DNA from: Glutamicibacter mishrai
Lineage (GTDB): Bacteria > Actinomycetota > Actinomycetes > Actinomycetales > Micrococcaceae
Direction: 5' to 3'
Length of the DNA stretch: 64,000 nucleotides
Assembly: GCF_012221945.1 (NCBI RefSeq)
Contig: NZ_CP032549.1
Span: 248,001 to 312,000 of the forward strand
Position numbers and translations under genes: made by a program. This document shows, in pieces, positions 18,693 through 27,370 of this stretch. The notes beneath the pieces were generated by a model. That model had not been told where the DNA came from. It saw nothing but the letters and a program-made list of their open reading frames with translations, and did no database searches. Position 1 is the first letter of the stretch. Every line of letters begins with the position of its first letter.

Positions 18693-19256
18693 CTAGTTCC
18701 CCAATCCTGCGCCGAAGCTGGAGCCGAGCGCACCTGAGCGTTTTTGCACCGTGGCATTTGCGGTTTGCGAGTAATTGGCTGAACGCAGTGTGCGCCAAGC
18801 GGCCTTCTTCTCCTCCGGCGCGAGCCGATCGAGGAAGAGAATTCCGTCAAGGTGGTCGGTTTCGTGCTGGAAGCAGCGTGCGAGCATGTCGGCGCCTTCC
18901 AGCTCTACGGGATTGCCGAACTTATCGAACCCCTTGGCCTTGACGTAGCGGCGACGCGGTACCGGCGCAGCGACACCTGGTATGGAAAGGCATCCTTCGA
19001 CCTGGTCTTCCTGGAAATCGTCGCTCAGTTCGAGGACCGGGTTGACGATATGGCCGCGTTCGCTGCCAATTTGGTAGGTGAACACGCGCAGTGAAACGCC
19101 CACCTGCGGTGCTGCCAGGCCAGCGCCATGGACGTCCTCCATGGTCTGATCCATATCTTCGACGAGCTTCTGGAGCTCCGGGCCAAAGTCGGTCACCTCC
19201 TGCGCTGGGGTGCGTAGAACGGGGTCTCCGATGATCCGAATTCCCAAAATCGCCAT
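18693..19256 (-). CDS. def: Peptide deformylase
   Basis: 187 aa metalloenzyme that removes the N-formyl group from nascent proteins. All three motifs are intact: HGAGLAAPQVG, EGCLSIPG (metal Cys) and QHETDHLDG (HExxH-type). The C-terminal tail of about 20 residues beyond the core is Ser/Gly-rich. It is the first gene of a def-fmt-rsmB-rpe run. Confidence 0.96.
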   Translation of the reverse strand: MAILGIRIIGDPVLRTPAQEVTDFGPELQKLVEDMDQTMEDVHGAGLAAPQVGVSLRVFTYQIGSERGHIVNPVLELSDDFQEDQVEGCLSIPGVAAPVPRRRYVKAKGFDKFGNPVELEGADMLARCFQHETDHLDGILFLDRLAPEEKKAAWRTLRSANYSQTANATVQKRSGALGSSFGAGLGN

Positions 19257-19350
19257 AATCCGCTGGTACCTTCTTTGCCGTTGACTGTTGGTATTAGCTC
19301 GTGCCGTGCTGAAAGCTAACCGTTCCAGTCTACGCGGTCGACGCTGGGCT

Positions 19351-20205
19351 TTATCGAGCTGGCGGCGTGATTTCAGCCAGCGTGGCCCGCGCTTGGGAGA
19401 TCTTGTGGGTGGCTTCCCAATTGCGGCGCAAGGCGAAGAACTTGGCCCAGTAGTCCGGCATTGCAGATGTGGGGGCCATGAAGGTTCGAGTTCCGGTATC
19501 CCCCAGCGCTACTGCCAGCAGCATGGAGTCCATTCCGTATTCCCATGGCTTCCACACGCCAGCTTCGGCGTCGACTATCTGCTCTTCGGCTTTGCACGCC
19601 GCGGCGAGCTGCATGATGACCTTGTCATCGGGGCGTTTGACGATGCCATCGCGGTCAGAGGTTTTCGTCTTGTAATCCACGATGCATACCCGCCCGCCGA
19701 TCTTGGCCACTAGATCGATGGTTCCCGCGTAGCCAACGGTGTCATTCCAAACCGTGACTTCTGCGGCGAGCGGTTCAACGTTGTAGTCCGCCCACCAGGA
19801 TTCGAAGTGCTGAGCGTAAGCCAGCTCATTATTAGCTTCTAATTCTGCCTTTGCGCCGGCAAGATCGTGTTCTTGTCCCAGTGCTTGTAACGCCCATGCT
19901 TCTGCATAGTTGTGGACCCGGTCCCCGCGCGCTGCCGCTTGGTCGCGGTAGATTTCAGCAGCGTTTGCCGCGTCCCTGACCAAGGAACGCAGTTGCCGCC
20001 CGTCTGCCAGGGCTTGGGAAAGCCGCTGGTCTTCCGACAACGACTTAGCCGCCATATAGCCGGCCCAGCCAGAAAGATCCATATTGTCCATGCCGATGAC
20101 TGTGGTGATGGATGGGACAATCGCTTCTCCCCCAACCATCCTGCAGTACATGCGGCCCGAACCGGTCTGAGTGGCTAATTTTGGAGACGTCATGCACACG
20201 ATCAT
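19351..20205 (-). CDS. PD-(D/E)XK nuclease-family protein, RecB/Cas4-like
   Basis: 284 aa; the start is uncertain (ATG 20205 or, four codons in, ATG 20193), and neither has a clear ribosome binding site. A RecB-type nuclease core is visible: RGDRVHNYAEAW (upstream His), GYAGTIDLVAKIG (Asp), RVCIVDYKTKTS (D-x-K) and a following QLAAACKAE helix. It is a stand-alone nuclease with no helicase and no CRISPR array nearby. DNA repair or phage-related processing is possible; the substrate is unknown. Confidence 0.7.
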   Translation of the reverse strand: MIVCMTSPKLATQTGSGRMYCRMVGGEAIVPSITTVIGMDNMDLSGWAGYMAAKSLSEDQRLSQALADGRQLRSLVRDAANAAEIYRDQAAARGDRVHNYAEAWALQALGQEHDLAGAKAELEANNELAYAQHFESWWADYNVEPLAAEVTVWNDTVGYAGTIDLVAKIGGRVCIVDYKTKTSDRDGIVKRPDDKVIMQLAAACKAEEQIVDAEAGVWKPWEYGMDSMLLAVALGDTGTRTFMAPTSAMPDYWAKFFALRRNWEATHKISQARATLAEITPPAR

Positions 20206-20308
20206 GACATGCGGCTACCCCGCTTCGCTCCTAGTCGCGGTGGAAATATGAATTTTCCGCGTAGTTTCGGGGTTTTTGGGCGTTGTGAACCAGATCTCAG
20301 CGTTTCGA

Positions 20309-20336
20309 TTTGGACGGATGCGAAATCTCGTATAGA
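20309..20336 (+). promoter_or_regulatory. Putative promoter of the tRNA array
   Basis: TTTGGA (20309-20314) and TATAGA (20331-20336) are 16 bases apart and end 50 bases before the first tRNA. It is the only good sigma-70-like pair in this gap. Confidence 0.45.
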
Positions 20337-20385
20337 GTTTTTACTCGTTGGAACGAACGGAAACGTTCAGAAAACAGCACATTTT

Positions 20386-20458
20386 GCGGACATAGCTCAG
20401 CTGGTAGAGCGCAACCTTGCCAAGGTTGAGGTCGCGAGTTCGAACCTCGTTGTCCGCT
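20386..20458 (+). tRNA. tRNA-Gly (GCC), variant acceptor stem
   Basis: 73 bases. The cloverleaf closes with acceptor GCGGACA/TGTCCGC, anticodon stem CAACC/GGTTG, loop TTGCCAA (anticodon GCC) and TTCGAAC in the T loop. It differs from the other three Gly copies in this array by a paired swap in the acceptor stem (GCGGACA against GCGGTCA), with the 3' side changed to match. Confidence 0.97.
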
Positions 20459-20512
20459 CGCAAAAAGATTCACCGACTAGGTAAAACTAGTCACTCTGGC
20501 TTCGGCCAGTAT

Positions 20513-20583
20513 GGTGGGGTGGCCGAGAGGCGAGGCAGCGGCCTGCAAAGCCGTATACGCGGGTTCGAATCCCGTCCCCACCT
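20513..20583 (+). tRNA. tRNA-Cys (GCA)
   Basis: 71 bases. Acceptor GGTGGGG/CCCCACC, anticodon loop CTGCAAA (anticodon GCA), T loop TTCGAAT. It is a single copy in the array. Confidence 0.96.
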
Positions 20584-20609
20584 CGCAATGAAGATTGCAG
20601 ATCTTTTTA

Positions 20610-20681
20610 GCGCGATTGGCGCAGCGGTAGCGCGCTTCCCTGACACGGAAGAGGTCACTGGTTCGATCCCAGTATCGCGCA
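20610..20681 (+). tRNA. tRNA-Val (GAC), copy 1
   Basis: 72 bases. Acceptor GCGCGAT/ATCGCGC, anticodon stem CTTCC/GGAAG around CTGACAC (anticodon GAC). It is identical to the copy at 20856. Confidence 0.96.
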
Positions 20682-20729
20682 CGGAATTATGGTTCACCAG
20701 ACCATGAATCTGTAATAAGTAAATATTAT

Positions 20730-20802
20730 GCGGTCATAGCTCAGCTGGTAGAGCGCAACCTTGCCAAGGTTGAGGTCGCGAGTTCGAACCTCGTTGACCG
20801 CT
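20730..20802 (+). tRNA. tRNA-Gly (GCC), copy 2
   Basis: 73 bases with acceptor GCGGTCA/TGACCGC and anticodon GCC; identical to the copies at 20951 and 21046. Confidence 0.97.
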
Positions 20803-20855
20803 CTGAGAATTCAGATTCCATTTGAATTCTGTCGGGATTCCATCTTGAATCTTCG

Positions 20856-20927
20856 GCGCGATTGGCGCAGCGGTAGCGCGCTTCCCTGACACGGAAGAGG
20901 TCACTGGTTCGATCCCAGTATCGCGCA
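20856..20927 (+). tRNA. tRNA-Val (GAC), copy 2
   Basis: 72 bases, identical to the Val gene at 20610. The Gly-Val spacing and order suggest that a Val-Gly unit was duplicated. Confidence 0.96.
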
Positions 20928-20950
20928 CTGAATATCCTTGTGATATCCAT

Positions 20951-21023
20951 GCGGTCATAGCTCAGCTGGTAGAGCGCAACCTTGCCAAGGTTGAGGTCGC
21001 GAGTTCGAACCTCGTTGACCGCT
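20951..21023 (+). tRNA. tRNA-Gly (GCC), copy 3
   Basis: 73 bases, identical to copies 2 and 4. It lies 23 bases after the second Val gene. Confidence 0.97.
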
Positions 21024-21045
21024 CCAAATAATTGAATATAGTTTT

Positions 21046-21118
21046 GCGGTCATAGCTCAGCTGGTAGAGCGCAACCTTGCCAAGGTTGAGGTCGCGAGTT
21101 CGAACCTCGTTGACCGCT
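21046..21118 (+). tRNA. tRNA-Gly (GCC), copy 4
   Basis: 73 bases, identical to copies 2 and 3. It is the last gene of the array and is followed within 12 bases by a terminator. Confidence 0.97.
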
Positions 21119-21129
21119 CCAAATAGAGA

Positions 21130-21160
21130 ATGGGAATCACTCCAAGTGGTTCCCATTTTT
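21130..21160 (+). terminator. Rho-independent terminator of the tRNA array
   Basis: Arms ATGGGAATCAC / GTGGTTCCCAT (one mismatch-like G-T) with a short loop, followed directly by TTTT. This is a classical terminator. Confidence 0.85.
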
Positions 21161-21285
21161 GCTTTAACTTCAACCGTTCGACACACCCGAGTTTTCCACT
21201 ACTCTTCCCTGATCACATTTTTCGTTTTAGGGTGGAGAACAGTTGTGGAGCTAAAGGGGTTCCCACAAACGAATGGAGGTGCATC

Positions 21286-21507
21286 ATGGTAGGTTTTGAT
21301 GATCTACGTGGCAAGGCAGAGGAATTCGCACAAGAGAACCCAGACCAGGTCTCCCAGGGCATCGATCAGGTCGGCGATTTCATCGACGACAAGACCGGTG
21401 GCAAGTTCGCAGAGCAGGTCGACGGTGCCCAGCAGGGCGCTAACGACTACGTCAACGGACTTGGCGGAGGCGCTGAGGGTGGCGAAGGCGAGAACAACGA
21501 AGGCTAA
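21286..21507 (+). CDS. MT0933/Rv0909-like small antitoxin-family protein
   Basis: 73 aa from ATG 21286 with GGAGG six bases upstream. The sequence FDDLRGKAEEFAQENPDQV, then IDQVGDFIDDKTGGKF and EQVDGAQ, matches the MT0933-like antitoxin family, ending in a Gly/Glu-rich tail. In mycobacteria the homologue pairs with a polyketide-cyclase-like toxin. No such toxin gene is adjacent here, so a stand-alone or stress-related role is just as likely. Confidence 0.75.
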   Translation: MVGFDDLRGKAEEFAQENPDQVSQGIDQVGDFIDDKTGGKFAEQVDGAQQGANDYVNGLGGGAEGGEGENNEG

Positions 21508-21547
21508 TCCCTTCGGATAACTCCCCTCGGCTTGCCCGAGCATCCAG

Positions 21548-21577
21548 AAAAGGTACCGGCTGCGGTCGGTGCCTTTT
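21548..21577 (+). terminator. Terminator after the MT0933-like gene
   Basis: 11-bp arms (AAAAGGTACCG / CGGTGCCTTTT, one G-T pair) with an eight-base loop; the A-run and T-run allow action in both directions. Confidence 0.75.
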
Positions 21578-21640
21578 CAGTTTAACTTCACAAACTGATG
21601 TGATTATCCCCTAGCCGGAGTGAACCTGTAGAAATGACTT

Positions 21641-22825
21641 ATGGTTCAACGCGCCTCGACTGAAGATAGTTTAAGCCAAGCCGTAATTGCGGGATTGATC
21701 ACCACGATGGTTGGCTTCGTCGCCTCCTTCGCAGTTGTACTCGCTGGGCTATTCCAAGTCGGTGCTTCACCCTCTCAAGCAGCCTCGGGCCTGCTGGCCC
21801 TCTCGGTCTTCGTGGGCGTGTGCACGATAGCGCTGTCCTGGCGTCACCGAATCCCGATCAGCATCGCCTGGTCCACACCTGGTGCCGCGATGCTCGCCTC
21901 CTTGGCGCCCGGAGCATTTACGTTTTCAGAAGCGGTCGGCGCATTCATTATCAGCGGCGTCCTGATCGTGCTCACCGGGCTGGTTCCGGGATTGCACAAG
22001 CTGCTCACCCGGATCCCGGTTCCCATTGCGCAGGGCATGCTCGCAGGCGTTCTGCTCCCCCTGTGCATCAAGCCCTTTACCTCGCTGGGCGCAATTACCC
22101 TGCCGGCCCTGGGCATACTGCTGGTCTTCTTGATCGGCCTGCGAATACTGCCTCGGTTCGCGGTGGCATTGAGCATGCTGGCTGCCGTGGCATTCGGGCT
22201 CTGGCACATCGGGCAGAATCAAGCATGGTCGCAGTTGCAGATCGTGCCGCAGCTGCAATTCGTTGTACCTGAATTTTCATTGCAAGCGATAGCCAGCATC
22301 AGCGTGCCGCTCTTTATTGTCACCATGGCCTCGCAGAATATTCCGGGCGTGGCCGTGCTCAATTCCTTCGGATACGAGTTGCCGTGGCGGCCTTCGATGG
22401 TTTCCACCGGGATCGGATCCGGCGTCGGGGCGCTCTTTGGCGGCCATGCCATCAACCTTGCAGCTATCACCGCCGCCCTGGCTGCCGGAGAGCAGGCGGG
22501 TGCCGATCCGAAGCTCCGCTGGCGGGCTGGCATCAGTTCGGGCGCCTTCTACCTGATCTTCGGCGCGTTCAGCGCGCTGATCGTCTCGGTGGCGAATGCC
22601 TCGCCTGAAGGCCTGTTCCAAGCGGCGGCCGGACTGGCCTTGTTGGCTACGCTGGGAAGTTCCCTCACCGGGGCTATCACCGATCCCGCATGGCGCTTGA
22701 GCGCACTGGTTACCCTCCTGGTGGCGGCGGGAAATCTCACGCTCTTTGGCATCGGCGGAGCATTCTGGGCACTGGTGGCAGGGCTCTTAACGCACTTCAT
22801 CGCCGAGCGGGCTGCTCGGCGATGA
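21641..22825 (+). CDS. benE: Benzoate/H+ symporter, BenE family
   Basis: 394 aa, about 12 transmembrane helices across the whole length. Family blocks: SIAWSTPGAAMLAS (residues about 73-86), PIAQGMLAGVLLPLC, and the conserved GGHAINLAAITAAL near residue 270. BenE proteins import benzoate or related aromatic acids with protons. No ben or cat catabolic genes are nearby, so the substrate is uncertain. Confidence 0.85.
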   Translation: MVQRASTEDSLSQAVIAGLITTMVGFVASFAVVLAGLFQVGASPSQAASGLLALSVFVGVCTIALSWRHRIPISIAWSTPGAAMLASLAPGAFTFSEAVGAFIISGVLIVLTGLVPGLHKLLTRIPVPIAQGMLAGVLLPLCIKPFTSLGAITLPALGILLVFLIGLRILPRFAVALSMLAAVAFGLWHIGQNQAWSQLQIVPQLQFVVPEFSLQAIASISVPLFIVTMASQNIPGVAVLNSFGYELPWRPSMVSTGIGSGVGALFGGHAINLAAITAALAAGEQAGADPKLRWRAGISSGAFYLIFGAFSALIVSVANASPEGLFQAAAGLALLATLGSSLTGAITDPAWRLSALVTLLVAAGNLTLFGIGGAFWALVAGLLTHFIAERAARR

Positions 22826-22849
22826 AGAATTGATGAGGGCTAGGCGCTG

Positions 22850-23890
22850 CTAGATCGCCGGTTCGCCGATCTGGCCCTCACGAGCCAAAGCGGTCAAGCG
22901 CGAGACCGCGCGGTAGTACTTCTTCTGGTAGCCGCCGGACATCATCTCCGGGGTGAACAATTCGCTGAACGGCTTGCCCGAGGCAACGATGGGCACGTCC
23001 TTGTCGTACAGGCGGTCGGCCAGGACCACGAAGCGCAGGGCGATGGCCTGATCAGTGATGGTGTCCACGTTGTGCAGCACCAGCACGTCGGTTTCCGACA
23101 AGAGCTGGCGGTAGCGCGAAGGGTGGACCTGGGAAAGGTGGGCCACGAGCTGGTCGAAGTTATCGACGGCAAGGGTCTTCTCCGGGTAACGCTGCTGCGC
23201 GAAGGCTTCGATCTGCTGATCGTCCAATGGTTCAGGGGCATCGGGCAGGCCGCGGTGGCGGAAGTCCTCGCCCTCCACGCGGTGCACGTCGAACTGCTCG
23301 GACAGCGTCTTGATCTCGCGCTGGAAGTCAACCGCGGCGAAGCGGCCTTCGCCGAGCGCGCCAGGCAAGGTGTTAGAGGTCGCGGCGAGCTTCACGCCGG
23401 CATCCGAGAGTTCGCGCATCAAGCGGGACATCAGCACGGTGTCCCCCGGATCGTCCAGCTCGAATTCGTCGATGCAAACCAGCGAATACTGGCTGAGCAC
23501 ATCCACGGTTTGGCGGAAGGAGAGCGCGCCGACCAGGTTGGTGTATTCGACGAAGGTGCCGAAAGCTTTGCGCCCCGGTGCGGCATGCCACAGCGAGGCC
23601 AGCAGGTGGGTCTTGCCCACGCCGAATCCGCCATCGAGGTAGATGCCGTTCTTGGCTTCCTTTTTCTTGCCAAAGAGCTTGGAGAAAAGGGATCCCGAAT
23701 CTTTTTTGCCGACCGTTTCAGCAAAGGCCTTGAGCTTGTTCACGGCTTCGGTCTGCGAGGGCTGGGTCGGGTCGGGCCGGTAGGTGTTGAAGGACACTTC
23801 ACCAAAGCGGTAGGACGGATGGAAACCGGCCAGCAATTCTTCGATTGAAAGATTCGGCTTGGTCTCGCTCAGGTGGGTGATTGTCGCCAT
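22850..23890 (-). CDS. zapE: Cell division protein ZapE (AFG1-like ATPase)
   Basis: 346 aa from ATG 23890 (a GTG 60 bases upstream is possible but lacks similarity). P-loop GGFGVGKTHLLAS and Walker B VCIDEFELDD are present, with the AFG1 block FHPSYRFGEVSFNTYRPDPTQPSQ at the N-terminus and KTLSEQFDVHRVEGEDFRHR. In E. coli ZapE acts at the constricting Z ring; the actinobacterial role is presumed similar. It converges with benE. Confidence 0.88.
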   Translation of the reverse strand: MATITHLSETKPNLSIEELLAGFHPSYRFGEVSFNTYRPDPTQPSQTEAVNKLKAFAETVGKKDSGSLFSKLFGKKKEAKNGIYLDGGFGVGKTHLLASLWHAAPGRKAFGTFVEYTNLVGALSFRQTVDVLSQYSLVCIDEFELDDPGDTVLMSRLMRELSDAGVKLAATSNTLPGALGEGRFAAVDFQREIKTLSEQFDVHRVEGEDFRHRGLPDAPEPLDDQQIEAFAQQRYPEKTLAVDNFDQLVAHLSQVHPSRYRQLLSETDVLVLHNVDTITDQAIALRFVVLADRLYDKDVPIVASGKPFSELFTPEMMSGGYQKKYYRAVSRLTALAREGQIGEPAI

Positions 23891-24103
23891 TGGCTGTGGG
23901 AGCCCTTCAGTTGATTGCTCAGTTGATCCGGGCTGCCATGGCAAGCCCACCGGCCAGTTTACCTTGAATAGTGTCGTTGATTGCCTAAAATGTCGTATCC
24001 CACACTGCCTTCCCCGCCGTTCGGGACTAGGCTAGAAGTAAAGTCCGCGCCATGTGCTTCTAGCGCGGCCAAGTACCAAGAACCGCAAGGATCGTGATCA
24101 TCA

Positions 24104-25018
24104 ATGCCATTGCCCGTTGAGTCCAACGATAAGTACGCCTCCTACGCCCACCCTGAACGCCTGGTCTCAACCCAATGGGTCGCCGATCATCTGGGCGAGG
24201 AAAACCTCGTCGTGCTGGAGTCCGATGAAGATATCCTGCTCTATTCCACCGGCCATGTCCCTGGCGCGCTGAAGATCGACTGGCATACCGAATTGAACGA
24301 CGAGGTCACCCGCGACTACGTCGACGGTGAAGGCTTCGCCGCGCTGATGTCCGCCAAGGGCATCACGCGAGAGAGCACCGTGGTGATCTACGGAGACAAG
24401 TCCAACTGGTGGGCAGCGTACGCGTTGTGGGTCTTCACCCTCTTCGGCCACGAGGATGTGCGCTTGATGGATGGCGGGCGCGACAAGTGGATCGCCGAAG
24501 GCCGCGAACTGAGCACGCAGAAGCCCGAAGCCGCCAGCACCGAATACCCGGTCATCGAGCGCGCCGACTCTGAGATCCGCGCTTTCCTGCCCGAGGTTCT
24601 GGCGCATCTGGGCAGCCCGCTGATCGACGTCCGCTCGCCTGAAGAGTACACCGGTGAGCGCACCCATATGCCGAACTACCCGGAAGAGGGCGCACTGCGC
24701 GGTGGCCATATTCCGAGTGCGGCTTCGGTGCCATGGGCCAAGGCCGCAGCCGAAGACGGCACGTTCCGTTCCCGCGAAGAGCTGGAGGCCATCTACCTGG
24801 ACGGCGCGGGCTTGAAGCCAGGCGATGACGTGGTGGCCTACTGCCGAATCGGCGAACGCTCCAGCCACACGTGGTTCGTGCTCAAGCACCTCTTAGGCTT
24901 TGAGAATGTCCGCAACTATGACGGCTCCTGGACCGAATGGGGCAACGCTGTGGGCGTGCCGATCGTCCGCGGCGAAGCCAAGGGCGAGGTACCTGCCAAG
25001 CGTGGAGCGCGCGCATGA
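24104..25018 (+). CDS. sseA: Thiosulfate/3-mercaptopyruvate sulfurtransferase
   Basis: 304 aa, two rhodanese domains (about 20-140 and 165-290). The active-site loop [11 protein letters not shown] has Cys247; the CRIGERS form is typical of the actinobacterial CysA/SseA group. It moves sulfane sulfur from thiosulfate or mercaptopyruvate to an acceptor. The stop overlaps the SufE start (ATGA), so the two are likely made together and SufE is a plausible sulfur acceptor. Confidence 0.9.
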   Translation: MPLPVESNDKYASYAHPERLVSTQWVADHLGEENLVVLESDEDILLYSTGHVPGALKIDWHTELNDEVTRDYVDGEGFAALMSAKGITRESTVVIYGDKSNWWAAYALWVFTLFGHEDVRLMDGGRDKWIAEGRELSTQKPEAASTEYPVIERADSEIRAFLPEVLAHLGSPLIDVRSPEEYTGERTHMPNYPEEGALRGGHIPSAASVPWAKAAAEDGTFRSREELEAIYLDGAGLKPGDDVVAYCRIGERSSHTWFVLKHLLGFENVRNYDGSWTEWGNAVGVPIVRGEAKGEVPAKRGARA

Positions 25019-25455
25019 GCCAGTTGCCCGAGGAACTCAAGGAAATTGTCGAGGAGTTCACCGAAGTTCCCGAAGCGGACCGCCTGGAGTTGCTGCTGGA
25101 ATATTCACGTGAACTGCCGGAACTGCCACCGCGCCTAGCGGACCACCCGGAGCTGTTCGAGCAAGTGGTCGAGTGCCAGTCGCCGTTGTTCCTGGTGGTG
25201 GAAGTCGCCGAGGATGCGGATCGCACGGTTAATCTGTTCTTCTCCGCCCCGCCTGAGGCGCCAACCACTCGTGGTTTCGCATCTGTGCTGGCCGCAGGCT
25301 TGGACGGCATTGATGCGCAGTCCGTATTGGATGTGCCCGATGACATGCCGCAGCAGCTGGGACTGACCCGTGCGCTCTCCCCGTTGCGCATGCGCGGCAT
25401 GACCGCGATGCTCGGGCGGATCAAGCGCCAGGTCTCCGAACAGCTGGCCGCCTAG
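25015..25455 (+). CDS. sufE: SufE-family sulfur acceptor protein
   Basis: 146 aa. The conserved sulfur-accepting Cys is Cys54 in [10 protein letters not shown], and [16 protein letters not shown] is the usual C-terminal helix. SufE takes sulfur from SufS in the standard pathway, but here it is coupled to a rhodanese gene with no SufS nearby. A role in persulfide transfer for Fe-S assembly or thiolation is likely. Confidence 0.9.
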   Translation: MSQLPEELKEIVEEFTEVPEADRLELLLEYSRELPELPPRLADHPELFEQVVECQSPLFLVVEVAEDADRTVNLFFSAPPEAPTTRGFASVLAAGLDGIDAQSVLDVPDDMPQQLGLTRALSPLRMRGMTAMLGRIKRQVSEQLAA

Positions 25456-25503
25456 TCTCCTGGCGCCGAGAGCACGTCGCCTGAAGCAAAGGAATTTTCA
25501 GTA

Positions 25504-26004
25504 GTGGGCAAGAAAAAGCAGGCTGCCTCCACGCCGGCCACCGCGGCCTTGGACGCTGCCGGCATCAGCTATGTCGCGCACAGTTATACGCACAGCGATT
25601 CGGCCGAGAGCTACGGCGCCGAGGCTGCGCAGCAATTGGGCGTCAGCGGCGATCGGGTGTTCAAGACGCTGATGGTCTCCACCGGGTCCACGGCGGCCGA
25701 GGACTTGGCCGTGGCAGTGGTGCCGGTGGCCGCGATGCTGGATTTGAAGGCCATCGGCATGGCGCTGGGCAAGAAGAAGGCGCAGATGGCTGACAAGGCC
25801 GCCGCACAGCGCCGCAGCGGCTACGTGCTCGGCGGAATCTCGCCCTTCGGGCAACGCCAGCACTCGCGAACCGTGATCGACAGCAGCGCACAGCAATTCG
25901 AGACGGTGTTCATTTCCGGTGGCCGGCGAGGCTTCAGCTTGGAGATCGCCCCGCAGGACGCTGCACAGGCCACCGAAGCTCTCTGGGCCGCAATCACCAG
26001 CTAA
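25504..26004 (+). CDS. ybaK: YbaK/EbsC-type aminoacyl-tRNA deacylase
   Basis: 166 aa from GTG 25504 with AAGGA upstream. It hydrolyses misacylated Cys-tRNA(Pro). Family blocks are QLGVSGDRVFKTLMV (catalytic Lys region), AAQRRSGYVLGGISPFG and the C-terminal SGGRRGFSLEI. It is downstream of sufE and closed by a terminator. Confidence 0.92.
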   Translation: MGKKKQAASTPATAALDAAGISYVAHSYTHSDSAESYGAEAAQQLGVSGDRVFKTLMVSTGSTAAEDLAVAVVPVAAMLDLKAIGMALGKKKAQMADKAAAQRRSGYVLGGISPFGQRQHSRTVIDSSAQQFETVFISGGRRGFSLEIAPQDAAQATEALWAAITS

Positions 26005-26022
26005 CCGCTCCACCCCCACGCA

Positions 26023-26076
26023 AAAAGACCCTGCATCGCTACGGGAAGCTATCACCGTAGCGAGGCAGGGTCTTTT
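26023..26076. terminator. Bidirectional terminator between ybaK and hydrolase
   Basis: 12-bp outer arms AAAAGACCCTGC / GCAGGGTCTTTT plus an inner stem CGCTACGG/CCGTAGCG. A- and T-runs lie on both sides, so it serves both convergent genes. Confidence 0.85.
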
Positions 26077-26081
26077 GTGCG

Positions 26082-27308
26082 TTACGAGGCTTCAGCCGCG
26101 GCAGCGATGCGCTTGGCCAGGAAGTTCGTGATCGCTTGGGCGAAGCCTTGCGGATCAACGTTCGGCTCGCGCGTATGCCCGGCCTTGGTGAAGGTCCGCA
26201 AGGTCACCAGATCCGGACGCAAAGCAGCCAGCTTGAGGCTGGGCCCGTTGGGCACGAATTCGTCGTCGCGGGAATGCATGATCAGCATGGGATGGGTCAG
26301 CTCGCTGGCGCGGTCAACCCAATTCAATCTGCGCAGGTTGACCGGGGCGGCTTGGCCGGTGACCCAGCGTCCGGCCTTGTTGGATAGCAGCCACTGGGCG
26401 AAGCGCCCGACCGACTGCGGGATCTTATTGGCCCGGGCCTGGTGCGAGAGCACATCTACCCAGTTGATCACCGGTCCCACGAGCATCAGCGAATCAATGC
26501 GGCCGGCCAGTTCGCTGCGGTCGGCGGTCTGCAAGCTGATGGCACCGCCCATGGACCAGCCGAGCAAGATGATTTGCTTCGCGCCGTGTTCCAAGGCGAA
26601 GCTGATGCCGGCTTGGACATCGAGCCATTCGGTATCCCCGAGTCCGTAGCGCCCGTCGGGCGCATTGGGCGCCAGCCCGTCATTGCGGTAGCTCATGAGC
26701 AGCGCCGTGACTCCCATGGAGGCCAGGGCGGGCAGTGCGCGGATGGTCTCGTTGCGCCTCGCACCGCGGCCATGCACTCCAATCACCCACACGTCTTCAT
26801 GATTGGTGCCGCGCACCAGCCATGCGGGCCCGTCGCCGCCTTCCAGGGGAACGACGACATTTTCGGCGGTGAACCCCAGGTCCTGGGGGTGTTCGTAGAT
26901 CGCTCCGGAGAGATAGCCTCTGCGGACTCTTTCAAGGCTGCCGCGGTAAACGTGCTCGATTTTGCGGGCGACAAGCCGCGGCTTGCCGGGCACATCGGAT
27001 GGGGCCGAGAGCCGCAGGGCGCAGGCGTCGAACTCGGTCAGGAAGATGCACGGGCCAGGCTGGTTGGTGTCCGCATCTTTGGTGAAGTGCAGCCACAGTT
27101 TGCCTTCGGAGTCGGTGACGACTTCGCGAATCATGCTGTTTCCGATGCGCCGCTCTTCAGGGGTGACAACGCGTCGGGCGAAGTATCCGGCGAGCGCTGA
27201 GACGCTGGCTGCCACCAGCGAGCCGGCGCCAACTCCGAGTCCCACGCCCAGCAGGGTCGCGGGGATGGTTTTACGCGGTTGCAGGGTATCTACGATATTC
27301 CGAGCCAT
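26082..27308 (-). CDS. Membrane-anchored alpha/beta hydrolase
   Basis: 408 aa from ATG 27308 with GGAAAG upstream. One hydrophobic segment (about residues 12-38) anchors the N-terminus. The hydrolase core has VIGVHGRGARRNE, nucleophile elbow GWSMGGAIS (Ser), SRDDEFVPNGPS (Asp) and KAGHTREPNVDP (His), so the triad is complete. It resembles BEM46/prolyl-oligopeptidase-like hydrolases. Substrate is unknown. Confidence 0.8.
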   Translation of the reverse strand: MARNIVDTLQPRKTIPATLLGVGLGVGAGSLVAASVSALAGYFARRVVTPEERRIGNSMIREVVTDSEGKLWLHFTKDADTNQPGPCIFLTEFDACALRLSAPSDVPGKPRLVARKIEHVYRGSLERVRRGYLSGAIYEHPQDLGFTAENVVVPLEGGDGPAWLVRGTNHEDVWVIGVHGRGARRNETIRALPALASMGVTALLMSYRNDGLAPNAPDGRYGLGDTEWLDVQAGISFALEHGAKQIILLGWSMGGAISLQTADRSELAGRIDSLMLVGPVINWVDVLSHQARANKIPQSVGRFAQWLLSNKAGRWVTGQAAPVNLRRLNWVDRASELTHPMLIMHSRDDEFVPNGPSLKLAALRPDLVTLRTFTKAGHTREPNVDPQGFAQAITNFLAKRIAAAAEAS

Positions 27309-27370
27309 GTTTTCATCTTTCCACGTTGCCGTGCGGGAATCATCTGTCGCGTCCGAACGTTTCCATGGGT

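Noticed and set aside
17646..18737. 363-codon open frame opposite to fmt and rsmB
   Set aside because: Antisense shadow; both opposite genes have complete motifs.
19351..20205. Cas4-like nuclease as a sign of CRISPR
   Set aside because: No repeat-spacer array and no other cas gene lies in the window; the PD-(D/E)XK core alone is common in repair proteins.
20386..21118. tRNA array as an integration site for a mobile element
   Set aside because: No integrase, no direct repeat of a tRNA 3' end outside the array, and both flanks look like core genes.
21286..21507. Toxin-antitoxin locus
   Set aside because: The small protein matches an antitoxin family, but no toxin-like gene flanks it; the neighbours are tRNAs and benE.
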